Of a DNA stretch of 64,000 nt, positions 56,498 through 64,000 are shown in pieces (positions within the stretch are counted from its first letter, which is position 1; each line of letters opens with the position of its first letter). The notes under the pieces are model-generated. The model ran no database searches. It was not told where the DNA came from and saw only the letters and a program-made list of their open reading frames with translations. This DNA is from Octadecabacter sp. Its GTDB lineage: Bacteria; Pseudomonadota; Alphaproteobacteria; Rhodobacterales; Rhodobacteraceae. A program made the translations under genes and the position numbers. The stretch spans positions 1-64,000 of the forward strand of contig JAPKAD010000007.1 in NCBI GenBank assembly GCA_028825445.1, read 5' to 3'.

Positions 56498-57838
56498 ATG
56501 CAAGAATGGCTTTGGGCAACAGCGGCAGATTTGGGACGTAGGATTGATTTGGGTGAGATTGATCCAGTTGATTTGTGCGAGATGTATCTGACGGCGATTG
56601 CGGCGCATCCAATGCGAGATCGGATTTACGCGCGGGTTACAGTGGGCCGCGCACGTAGTGAAGCCGCTGCCGCCAGCGTGCGGGCGAAGGCAGGCCAGCG
56701 ATTGTCGCCCTTGGACGGTGTTCCCATCAGTTGGAAGGACTTGTTCGACACGGCTGGTGTTGCAACTGAAGCGGGGACTAAATTGATGACGGGCCGTGTG
56801 CCGACGACGGACGCTGAGGTTCTATGTAGGGCAACGGGCATGGGGCTGGTGTGTCTTGGAAAAACCCATATGTCCGAAATTGCGTTTTCGGGCTTGGGGT
56901 ATAATCCGATGACGGCAACACCGCCTTGTGTGAATGATCCAAATGCGGTTCCTGGTGGGTCATCGTCTGGCGCTGCGGCGTCTGTTGCATTCGGACTTGC
57001 GGCGGCGGCTGTCGGGTCTGACACAGGTGGATCGGTTCGAGTGCCGTCTGTTTGGAATGACCTAGTGGGGTTAAAAACGACGTTTGGGCGATTGCCAGTG
57101 AAGGGATCGGTTGCGCTGTGTACTGAGTTTGATACCGTAGGACCGCTGTGCCGATCCGTTGAAGACGCAGCCTTAATGCTGGCGGCACTGGACGGTGGCC
57201 AATCGGCCGATTTGAAAGGTACATCTTTAATTGGAATGCGATTTGCGGCGTTAAAATCGGTTGTGATGAACGATGTCGCGGATGCGTCGATGGCAGGCTA
57301 TACTTCAGCGTTGGCGAAGCTGGAGGCGGCGGGCGCTGATATTGTATTTCTTGAGGTGCCCGCTTTAGAACGCGCCTTTGCGATATCTTTGCCGCTTTAC
57401 ACTGCAGATGCATACGCCAATTGGCGTGATCTGGTTGAAGGGGATCCAGACAAAATGTATCCTCAGATTTTGCAGCGTGTGCGTGGGGGCAAGGATGTCC
57501 TCGCCCATGACTATTTGTCGCTTTGGGCCGAATTGCGCAATATTCGGGTCGTTTACGCTGAAGCGACTGTGGGATTTGATGCTGTGCTGTGCCCTGGTGC
57601 CGCCAATATGCCACCGAATTTAAAACGACTGGTGACGGATACTGATTATTATATAAAAGAGAATCTGCTGACTTTGCGCAATACACGGGTTGCGAATTTG
57701 ATGGGGTTAGCGTCGCTGGCATTGCCCACTGGGGTGCCGTCTGTAGGGATTATGCTAAACGTTGCGGCGGGCCGTGATGAAGGCTTATTAAGAATTGGTG
57801 CAGCGGTTGAGGCTACTTTGTCGTCGACCACGACGTAA
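56498..57838 (+). CDS. Amidase (amidase-signature family)
   Basis: A 446-aa amidase from ATG 56498, 6 nt after AGGGAG. The catalytic triad is intact with canonical spacing: Lys80 in 'ISWKDLF', cis-Ser155 in 'GGSSSG', and nucleophile Ser179 in 'GSDTGGSVR'. The absence of the GatA-specific C-terminal motifs suggests a free-standing amide hydrolase rather than the Gln-amidotransferase subunit. Substrate unknown. Confidence 0.9.
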   Translation: MQEWLWATAADLGRRIDLGEIDPVDLCEMYLTAIAAHPMRDRIYARVTVGRARSEAAAASVRAKAGQRLSPLDGVPISWKDLFDTAGVATEAGTKLMTGRVPTTDAEVLCRATGMGLVCLGKTHMSEIAFSGLGYNPMTATPPCVNDPNAVPGGSSSGAAASVAFGLAAAAVGSDTGGSVRVPSVWNDLVGLKTTFGRLPVKGSVALCTEFDTVGPLCRSVEDAALMLAALDGGQSADLKGTSLIGMRFAALKSVVMNDVADASMAGYTSALAKLEAAGADIVFLEVPALERAFAISLPLYTADAYANWRDLVEGDPDKMYPQILQRVRGGKDVLAHDYLSLWAELRNIRVVYAEATVGFDAVLCPGAANMPPNLKRLVTDTDYYIKENLLTLRNTRVANLMGLASLALPTGVPSVGIMLNVAAGRDEGLLRIGAAVEATLSSTTT

Positions 57839-57949
57839 AAGCCACACAAGCCGCCGAAGCAGCATGCTTTTTCTGGACTTGGCAGGGTCGCCTAAGCTAC
57901 TTTAGTAATAAGCGGTCCATAAATGAGGCCGCAGTTTGAGGCAGTAATG

Positions 57950-59125
57950 ATGTACCCTGAGCGGTTTTCGAACCTACCCCCCTATGCGTGGCCACGCTTA
58001 CGGGCTTTACTTGACGTCCATGGAGCGGGTGGCGATTCTATAAATATGACAATCGGTGAGCCGCAGCATCCCTTCCCTGCGTTTGTGCCGGATGTTTTGG
58101 CGCAGTCAGTTAGCGAGTTCAGCAAGTACCCAACAAATGAGGGTGCGCCTGACTTGTTGATGGCAATCTGTGGTTGGATCAAACGGCGATATACCGTTGA
58201 TTTAACACGAGATCGTTTAATGGTTTTGAACGGTACACGTGAGGGTTTGTACAACGCAGCGATGGCGCTGTGCCCGGAGTTCAAGAATGGCAAGCAGCCC
58301 GTCGTATTGTTACCGAATCCGTTTTATCAGGTCTATGCAATTGCTGCTTTGTCTGTGAAAGCAGAACCCGTCATGGTGCCTGCCACCGCTTTGACAGGTT
58401 ATTTACCAGATTATGCGTCGCTGCCGGTGGATGTTCTGGATCGCACGACGATTGCTTATATCTGCTCGCCTGCTAATCCGCAGGGCGCTGTGGCATCGCG
58501 TGAGTACTGGTCGACATTAATTGCATTAGCTGAAAAGCACGATTTCAAAATTTTTGCAGATGAGTGTTATTCAGAGATTTATCGTGATAAACCGCCCATG
58601 GGTGCACTGGAGGCTGCGGCTGCGGAAGGCTGTGACCCAGAACGGATTGTGGTATTCCATTCTTTGTCAAAGCGGAGTAATTTGCCTGGATTACGGTCTG
58701 GCTTTGTCGCCAGTGGGCAGAAAAATATTAAAGAAATCCGTCAGTTGCGGGCTTATGCCGGTACGCCCGTGCCTATGCCAATTCAGCGTGTTTCTGAGCG
58801 AGTTTGGTCGGACGAACAGCACGTCATTGCCAATCGTGCGATGTATCAAGACAAATTTAAAGACGCCGATGTAATATTTGCAGGTGTAAACAACTATGCG
58901 TCACCGGAAGCGGGGTTTTTCTTGTGGCTTCCAGTTGAGGACGGTGAACAGGCAGCATCAAAGCTGTGGCAAAAGACTGGCGTTCGGGTTTTACCAGGCG
59001 CTTATCTCAGCAGACCCGACCCGGCTGGTGATCCTGGCATAGGTTATATACGAGTCGCACTTGTGGCTCCAAAAGATGAAACGCAGCGTGGTCTGACCCT
59101 GATCCATGACTGTTTGTACACGTGA
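57950..59125 (+). CDS. Class I/II aminotransferase, DapC-like
   Basis: A 391-aa aminotransferase. I take ATG 57950, 8 nt after GAGG, though ATG 57947 directly before it is equally open. It has the PLP lysine Lys241 in '[16 protein letters not shown]', '[12 protein letters not shown]' and '[14 protein letters not shown]'. The sequence style matches N-succinyldiaminopimelate or related aminotransferases found next to ftsK in Rhodobacterales, which would link it to lysine/peptidoglycan precursor synthesis; the substrate is inferred. It ends 11 bp before ftsK. Confidence 0.87.
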   Translation: MYPERFSNLPPYAWPRLRALLDVHGAGGDSINMTIGEPQHPFPAFVPDVLAQSVSEFSKYPTNEGAPDLLMAICGWIKRRYTVDLTRDRLMVLNGTREGLYNAAMALCPEFKNGKQPVVLLPNPFYQVYAIAALSVKAEPVMVPATALTGYLPDYASLPVDVLDRTTIAYICSPANPQGAVASREYWSTLIALAEKHDFKIFADECYSEIYRDKPPMGALEAAAAEGCDPERIVVFHSLSKRSNLPGLRSGFVASGQKNIKEIRQLRAYAGTPVPMPIQRVSERVWSDEQHVIANRAMYQDKFKDADVIFAGVNNYASPEAGFFLWLPVEDGEQAASKLWQKTGVRVLPGAYLSRPDPAGDPGIGYIRVALVAPKDETQRGLTLIHDCLYT

Positions 59126-59136
59126 GGAATCGTAAA

Positions 59137-62100
59137 ATGGCATCTTATCAATCTCGACAAAGAGATCCCCTGCTTGATAGCGGCACCCAAGCTGCGATTG
59201 AAAAACGTGGCCGTGAGCTGTTAGGGATTTGCCTATTCTTTGTTGGCCTTTTGGTCGTGACGATGTTGTGGTCCTATGCTCCCAATGATCCAAATTTCAT
59301 GTCCGCGACGGATGCCCCTGTGCAAAACTGGCTGGGACGGTCGGGAGCGTCGTTCGCCGCTGCGCTGTTTCTGGTTGTTGGCTATGCAAGCTGGATGGTT
59401 CCGCTGGTATTGATGGCGTGGGGGCTGCGGTTTACGTCACATCGTGGGCAAGAACGTGTAGTTGGACGGGTAATTTTTGCTCCAATCGCAATTGCTGGAA
59501 CGGCAATATATGCTGCAACGCTGAATACTGGGGTCGGTTGGGAAGAAAGTTTTGGCCTTGGTGGTCATTTTGGCGATATGGTTTTATCGATCCTGCTAAC
59601 GGTATTGCCGTTCGGCACGACGTTTAGTGTGAAGCTGATGTCTTTAGTAATGGGGATAGGAGTCGTTTCGCTGATGGCGTTTGCACTTGGATTTACATTG
59701 TATGAGGTCAGACGTTTGGGTCGTTTTCTGTCCGTTGGCGTGATCGTCACCTATTCAGGAGTTTTTAAATTGCTCAGCCAGACGGTTTTAGCATTTTGTA
59801 AAGGAGCGAAGGCCTTGAATTCCAGAGTTCAGAAACGCCGTGAGCTATCTCGCCAAGAGACGTCTGATATTGAGGCTAAATTGGCTGCTGCACGGGCCAT
59901 TTCGACGCCTTCAATTATGCAAGAATCTGCCCGTGTCGCAGCTGTTGTTCGTGCTAACTCAACGATACCAACACGGTATGAAGATTTTGATCCCATAGAG
60001 GCACCCGAACTGCATACAAGTACACCATCTCCACTTTCAGCACCTGCACGTGTTACGGAGCCTGCGCAAAAAACTGGCCTGTTTGCGTCTTTGTTGAAAC
60101 GTGCTGATCCGATGCCAGAGCCTGAACTGATCGAAAATCTGGCCCTGCAAAGGGACGCGCCGGCTGTGGATACTGATCGTATTTCAGCACGCATCGCCAA
60201 TGCCGTGCGTAGACGTAGCAGTCAACCAAAAGAGGTCAATGTGGCCACAATATCTGGGGTAAATCCTGCGATCACCGCTGCAATCGCTAGCCGGATGGAG
60301 CCACAATCAGCCCGCGTTGAACCCACGGTGGGACGCCAGACTGGATTGCGCCCGCTGTTGTTAAACCGACAACAGAAGGCAGCCTTGGATCTGGCTGCGC
60401 CGAGTGACGCGCTAATGGCACCGAATTTTGAGGAATACACAAAGTCTGAAATAGAGGCTGCGCCAGTTGATGTTGTATCACTGGAAACGCCAACCGCCTC
60501 GTTCTCGCCTGCTCTGATCCGTGTACCTGAGGCAAAAGCGGTCGTTCAGCATCCAGCACGAAAATCAGTACAACCATCGCGTCAAGCCAAAGCAGAAGCG
60601 CAGCCCGCACTGAAGTTTGAGGACAAGCGCCCGGTCTATGAAACACCGCCGCTAAGCCTTTTATCGTCTCCCGAAAATATCACCCGCCATGTGTTGAGTG
60701 ATGAAGCATTAGAAGAAAACGCACGCATGTTGGAAAACGTGCTGGATGATTATGGAGTAAAAGGTGACATTGTGTCTGTGCGCCCTGGTCCGGTTGTCAC
60801 GATGTATGAACTTGAACCTGCACCCGGTTTGAAAGCATCCCGTGTTATTGGTTTGGCTGATGATATCGCCCGTTCCATGTCGGCATTGTCAGCTCGTGTG
60901 TCCACAGTTCCCGGTCGTACGGTAATTGGGATCGAATTGCCAAACGAAAATCGTGAAATGGTTGTTCTGCGCGAAATGTTATCTGCGCGTGATTTTGGCG
61001 ATAGCAATATGAAGCTACCATTGGCGTTGGGTAAAGACATTGGTGGTGAACCAATTATCGCAAACCTAGCCAAAATGCCCCACTTACTGATCGCGGGTAC
61101 CACCGGTTCTGGCAAATCTGTGGCGATCAACACCATGATTCTAAGCTTACTATATAAGCTAAGCCCTGAAGAATGCCGGATGATCATGATCGATCCAAAA
61201 ATGCTTGAATTGTCGGTCTATGACGGTATTCCACACTTGCTGAGCCCTGTTGTGACCGACCCCAAGAAGGCAGTTGTTGCCTTGAAATGGGTGGTTGGAG
61301 AAATGGAAGAACGCTATCGCAAGATGTCCAAAATGGGGGTGCGCAATATCGATGGCTATAATGGCCGCGTAAAAGATGCTCTTGGCAGGGATGAGTTATT
61401 TAGCCGCACGGTTCAAACTGGATTTGATGACGACACGGGTGATCCGGTATTTGAAACTGATGATTTTAAACCTGAAGTCTTACCATATATTGTTGTGATC
61501 GTGGATGAGATGGCCGACTTGATGATGGTCGCTGGCAAAGAGATTGAGGCCTGTATTCAGCGTCTGGCACAGATGGCGCGGGCTTCGGGCATCCATTTGA
61601 TTATGGCGACGCAACGTCCATCGGTTGATGTCATTACTGGCACGATCAAGGCTAACTTTCCGACAAGGATTTCATTTCAGGTGACCAGCAAAATTGACTC
61701 GCGTACGATCCTTGGTGAACAAGGTGCGGAGCAGCTTTTGGGCATGGGTGATATGCTCTATATGGCGGGTGGATCGAAGATTATGCGCGTTCATGGGCCG
61801 TTTTGTTCTGACGAAGAAGTTGAAGAAATTGTTACTTATTTAAAAGCCTACGGTCCGCCTGAATATTTCAGTGGAGTGGTCGAAGGGCCCGCTGATGATA
61901 ATGCCAGCAGCATTGACCAAGTCCTTGGTCTGGGTGGTAACACCGACGGTGAAGACGCGCTTTATGATACGGCAGTAGCGATTGTGGCCAAGGACAGGAA
62001 ATGTTCGACGTCCTATATTCAGCGCAAACTGGCTATAGGGTATAATAAGGCCGCTCGATTGGTTGAGCAGATGGAAGATGAAAATATCGTCAGCGCTGCC

Positions 62101-62148
62101 AATCATGTTGGCAAACGTGAGATTTTAATTCCAGAACGGCAGCAGTAA
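59137..62148 (+). CDS. ftsK: DNA translocase FtsK
   Basis: A 1003-aa FtsK beginning at ATG 59137 just after GTGAGGAA. Four membrane helices lie in residues ~25-215, then a long Pro/Ala/Glu-rich linker (about 220-500), then the motor: Walker A 'GTTGSGKS' at 654-661, Walker B 'VDEMADL' near 789-795, and '[19 protein letters not shown]'. The gamma domain that reads KOPS is at the end (about 935-1000; '[40 protein letters not shown]'). It coordinates chromosome dimer resolution with septation. A strong terminator follows. Confidence 0.97.
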   Translation: MASYQSRQRDPLLDSGTQAAIEKRGRELLGICLFFVGLLVVTMLWSYAPNDPNFMSATDAPVQNWLGRSGASFAAALFLVVGYASWMVPLVLMAWGLRFTSHRGQERVVGRVIFAPIAIAGTAIYAATLNTGVGWEESFGLGGHFGDMVLSILLTVLPFGTTFSVKLMSLVMGIGVVSLMAFALGFTLYEVRRLGRFLSVGVIVTYSGVFKLLSQTVLAFCKGAKALNSRVQKRRELSRQETSDIEAKLAAARAISTPSIMQESARVAAVVRANSTIPTRYEDFDPIEAPELHTSTPSPLSAPARVTEPAQKTGLFASLLKRADPMPEPELIENLALQRDAPAVDTDRISARIANAVRRRSSQPKEVNVATISGVNPAITAAIASRMEPQSARVEPTVGRQTGLRPLLLNRQQKAALDLAAPSDALMAPNFEEYTKSEIEAAPVDVVSLETPTASFSPALIRVPEAKAVVQHPARKSVQPSRQAKAEAQPALKFEDKRPVYETPPLSLLSSPENITRHVLSDEALEENARMLENVLDDYGVKGDIVSVRPGPVVTMYELEPAPGLKASRVIGLADDIARSMSALSARVSTVPGRTVIGIELPNENREMVVLREMLSARDFGDSNMKLPLALGKDIGGEPIIANLAKMPHLLIAGTTGSGKSVAINTMILSLLYKLSPEECRMIMIDPKMLELSVYDGIPHLLSPVVTDPKKAVVALKWVVGEMEERYRKMSKMGVRNIDGYNGRVKDALGRDELFSRTVQTGFDDDTGDPVFETDDFKPEVLPYIVVIVDEMADLMMVAGKEIEACIQRLAQMARASGIHLIMATQRPSVDVITGTIKANFPTRISFQVTSKIDSRTILGEQGAEQLLGMGDMLYMAGGSKIMRVHGPFCSDEEVEEIVTYLKAYGPPEYFSGVVEGPADDNASSIDQVLGLGGNTDGEDALYDTAVAIVAKDRKCSTSYIQRKLAIGYNKAARLVEQMEDENIVSAANHVGKREILIPERQQ

Positions 62149-62164
62149 TCTGGTAATGTTTATT

Positions 62165-62198
62165 AAAGGGGGCTCTGGTTATTTCGCAGCCCCCTTTT
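62165..62198 (+). terminator. Rho-independent terminator of ftsK
   Basis: A 7-bp GC-rich stem GGGGGCT / AGCCCCC, extended by A-T pairs (AAA/TTT), with a 13-nt loop and a TTTT tail, 17 bp after the ftsK stop. Confidence 0.9.
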
Positions 62199-62600
62199 CT
62201 ATGCCTGCTGTTCGAGTGAATATTGGCTAGATCTTTCCCAAAAGATCAGTTCTATAAATTTTGGCCATTGAGAAAATTTATATATGATCTGTCTAATGGG
62301 AGAATGTGTCTACTTGACCAGGCTGATCATGGGATGAACTCTAAGCTTGGAATGCCGACGGACCGCCTATTCGCAAAATGCTGAAGTAGGCTTTATGGAT
62401 CATGTCACAGTATTCAAAAAATAAGATAGTTTGTTAGCTATGAACTATTGTTTTCACAATAATGTAAACGTGCAGACGCGTGTGAGATATCTACATGACC
62501 ATCTCGGTAATCTAATCTTTGCCATCAACTTTCATAGTATGTAAAAATCTAGGGCGCGAGGCGTCACCGAAATAGGTAGGAAAGCTGATTGTTGGTGACC
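62199..62600. other. Gap between ftsK terminator and the Kef-type pseudogene
   Basis: AT-rich sequence with no gene. It may contain the fully degraded 3' part of the antiporter pseudogene, but no reading frame aligned convincingly. Confidence 0.35.
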
Positions 62601-62607
62601 ATGATGA

Positions 62608-63330
62608 TTTACGTTGATGCATAATTAATGACCGGTGTGCAATAACATGCGGACTGCTGTAAGCTGGGGACTAATTTAATATCGCGCCTGAGGCATAAAG
62701 CGACAATTTGGTTGCTTTCCTGAAGAGTAATTGTTGAATGGTAATAACCTACTTTAAAATGAGGCAAGATCATGGGGTCATAGAGTATAAACACTATTGA
62801 GATTAAAAGTACTAACAGTGCCGCAACTAGTAGAAGCTAATCTGAGATAAGTTGAGTGCGAACAGTCCATAATTACTAGCCTTAATTTTGAAGATCACCG
62901 TTTGAGTCAGAGGAATATTAATCTTAATTGCAATAAAACTGAGGGTGATGCCATTGATGAGTGTCAGGTTCGCCTCAAGCAGATCGGTATTGATCCTTGT
63001 GCTGGTGATCATAAAGAAAGGCGAATTAGCAGTCGCTTAAACGGGTTGACGTGGGTTTATAGTTTGTAACAATATTCCAAGTTTACCAAAGTTATTCCTG
63101 CTATAAACGTGCCAATGACTGGTGATGTTTCAACGAGCAACACTAACAGCGCGATGCCGATAAGCATAATCAGCGATGGCAACAAGTTGCCGTAAAAGAC
63201 AGCAGCAAAATGACCAATGCTTCAATCGTGATAAAACGGGAACGGAAATCATCCCCTCCACCAAAAATACGAATTTGAGCATTAAGATATTGGCCCCCCT
63301 TTCGCTCTGAATGCATCGACGCGCTCTCAA
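62608..63330 (-). pseudogene. Decayed KefB/KefC-type (CPA2) cation:proton antiporter
   Basis: Reading the minus strand in changing frames gives successive pieces of a Kef-type antiporter in the right order: a piece like 'FAVLLFQDIAVIP' ('FVFLVEGMISVPVLS', near 63280-63230), then 'LLPSLIMLIGIALLVLLVE' and 'VIGTFIAGITLVNLEY' (about 63185-63065; usual 'LGTFLAGVLLAESEY'), then 'NPFKRLL' (63045), then 'FFMITSTRINTDLLEANLTLI' (about 63018-62955; usual 'LFFISVGMSIDF'), 'GLFALNLSQ' (62870) and 'VFILYDPMILPHF' (about 62790-62755). At least two frameshifts and several stops separate them. No intact gene remains. Confidence 0.72.
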
Positions 63331-63433
63331 TTAATATCCGGCAGGATGTCGCTTAATGCGAGCAGATCACTAATGTGTGTGCAATTGATGAGGTGCAAAT
63401 GATGCACCGTCAGATTAGAGATAATGTATGTAC
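63331..63433. other. Upstream region of lolA
   Basis: About 100 bp between the decayed antiporter and lolA. The lolA ribosome binding site is weak (TTAGAGAT some 17 nt before the ATG). An ATG at 63424 opens a different, non-LolA frame. Confidence 0.4.
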
Positions 63434-64000
63434 ATGATTACCCGCCGTTTATGTCTTTTAGCCGTTTCCCTTACGTTTGCAGGGTTCGTGGCTTCGCCCT
63501 CACTGGCACAGAAATTATCATTGGGACAGGTGTCTGGCTATCTCAACTCATTTACCAGTGCAGAAGGTCAGTTTACACAGATCAATGCGGATGGCACGAT
63601 TTCGACTGGGACAATCTTTATAAAGCGACCTGGTCGTATACGGTTTGAATATAATCCACCGGAAGAATCACTGGTTGTTGCAGGTGGTGGTCAGGTTGCG
63701 ATCTTTGATCCACGCTCCAACGGAGGACCAGATCGCTACCCTTTGAGTCAGACCCCTTTGTCGATCATTCTAGAACGTAATATTAACTTTTTGCGTACTG
63801 ATATGGTTGCTGGGCATACCAGTGATGGGACTACCACGACCGTAACTGCGCAAGATCCTGATCATCCAGAATATGGCAGTATTCAGATGATCTATACGTC
63901 AAGTCCAGTTGAATTGCGCCAGTGGATAATCACAGACGACACAGGTCAGCAGACCAAGGTAATTTTGGGTAATTTGACCAAGGACGGCCGCGTGCCGAAT
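63434..64000 (+). CDS. lolA: Outer-membrane lipoprotein carrier protein LolA, 3' end beyond window
   Basis: The first 189 codons of a LolA-like gene from ATG 63434, open to the right edge. The protein has a signal peptide (Arg4-Arg5, hydrophobic 6-20, cleavage after 'SLA'), then the LolA pattern 'LGQVSGYLNSFTSAEGQFTQINADGTISTGTIFIKRPGRIRFEYNPP' in which the phrase around 'GTIFIKRPGRIRFEY' is diagnostic, and 'FDPRSNGGPDRYPLSQTPLSIIL'. It ferries lipoproteins across the periplasm and would serve the LptE, DUF3576 and eCIS-linked lipoproteins if they are outer-membrane. lolA after ftsK is the common order. Confidence 0.93.
   Translation, partial: MITRRLCLLAVSLTFAGFVASPSLAQKLSLGQVSGYLNSFTSAEGQFTQINADGTISTGTIFIKRPGRIRFEYNPPEESLVVAGGGQVAIFDPRSNGGPDRYPLSQTPLSIILERNINFLRTDMVAGHTSDGTTTTVTAQDPDHPEYGSIQMIYTSSPVELRQWIITDDTGQQTKVILGNLTKDGRVPN

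Noticed and set aside
56778-57722. A 314-codon minus-strand frame
   Set aside because: It is antisense to the amidase gene, whose full catalytic triad is on the plus strand; the product is Pro/Gln/His-rich as expected for a shadow.
62609-63330. Three short minus-strand frames of 61-66 codons as separate small genes
   Set aside because: Their translations join as ordered fragments of one Kef-type antiporter with frameshifts between them, so they are pieces of one pseudogene.
63424-63648. A 74-codon plus-strand frame starting at 63424
   Set aside because: It is out of frame with LolA, which starts at 63434 with a proper signal peptide and runs to the window edge.

Overview
The window looks like a chromosomal segment of a marine alphaproteobacterium of the Rhodobacterales (Roseobacter group). 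This rests on recognition, not a database search: a CcrM-type GANTC methyltransferase, the rnhB-ccrM pairing, the DUF4170-waaA-lpxK, DUF3576-leuS-lptE-holA and xthA-thioredoxin/TPR-LON-Trm112 groupings, DUF2125 and DUF721 proteins, and a roseobacter-style 18-residue porin leader. Base composition by eye is moderate, with clearly AT-rich intergenic stretches. No IS element, CRISPR array, rRNA operon or phage head/packaging gene was seen.

Region 1 (1-18309, all minus strand) is the notable part: a nearly complete extracellular contractile injection system (eCIS, a phage-tail-like particle related to the Afp/PVC/MAC family). In transcription order it has a DUF4255/Pvc16-like terminator cap, an unknown 242-aa protein, one sheath with a large extra insertion, two gp19-type tube proteins, a tiny DUF5908 protein, a LysM baseplate protein, a VgrG/gpV spike, a PAAR tip, a gp25-like protein, an unexpected lipoprotein, a 1326-aa Pvc11-like baseplate protein, a fibre-like protein, a Pvc12-like baseplate protein, and a CIS tape-measure protein that runs off the left edge. 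Genes are packed with 1-8 nt overlaps or tiny gaps, so this is probably a single operon. The AAA+ ATPase and cargo genes usual for eCIS are not visible and may lie beyond position 1.

Region 2 (18310-21688) is sparse: about 1.3 kb with nothing identified, tRNA-Arg(CCT) whose 3' end faces the eCIS, and a two-gene unit for a small secreted cysteine protein and a membrane-anchored winged-helix regulator.

Region 3 (21689-34322) is mostly housekeeping: RNase HII, CcrM (with three GANTC sites clustered just upstream), GalE, an AlkB-type alkane hydroxylase, MutY, DUF721, a DsbA-like thiol oxidoreductase, a CaiB-type CoA-transferase, LpxK, WaaA, DUF4170, CysQ and PmbA/TldE.

Region 4 (34323-41005) alternates gaps of little coding content with a DUF2125 protein, an SDR, a short crotonase-family protein lacking the usual catalytic glutamates, and a flavoprotein.

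Region 5 (41006-64000) is conserved core: HolA, LptE, LeuS, DUF3576 lipoprotein, porin, YggS, a YkuD-domain protein, an EamA transporter, RibA, an OmpR-type response regulator, an aminotransferase, exonuclease III, CnoX-like thioredoxin/TPR, a LON-domain protein, Trm112-like protein, UbiH-family hydroxylase, amidase, a second aminotransferase, FtsK and the start of LolA. Between FtsK and LolA lies a decayed Kef-type cation:proton antiporter pseudogene on the minus strand.
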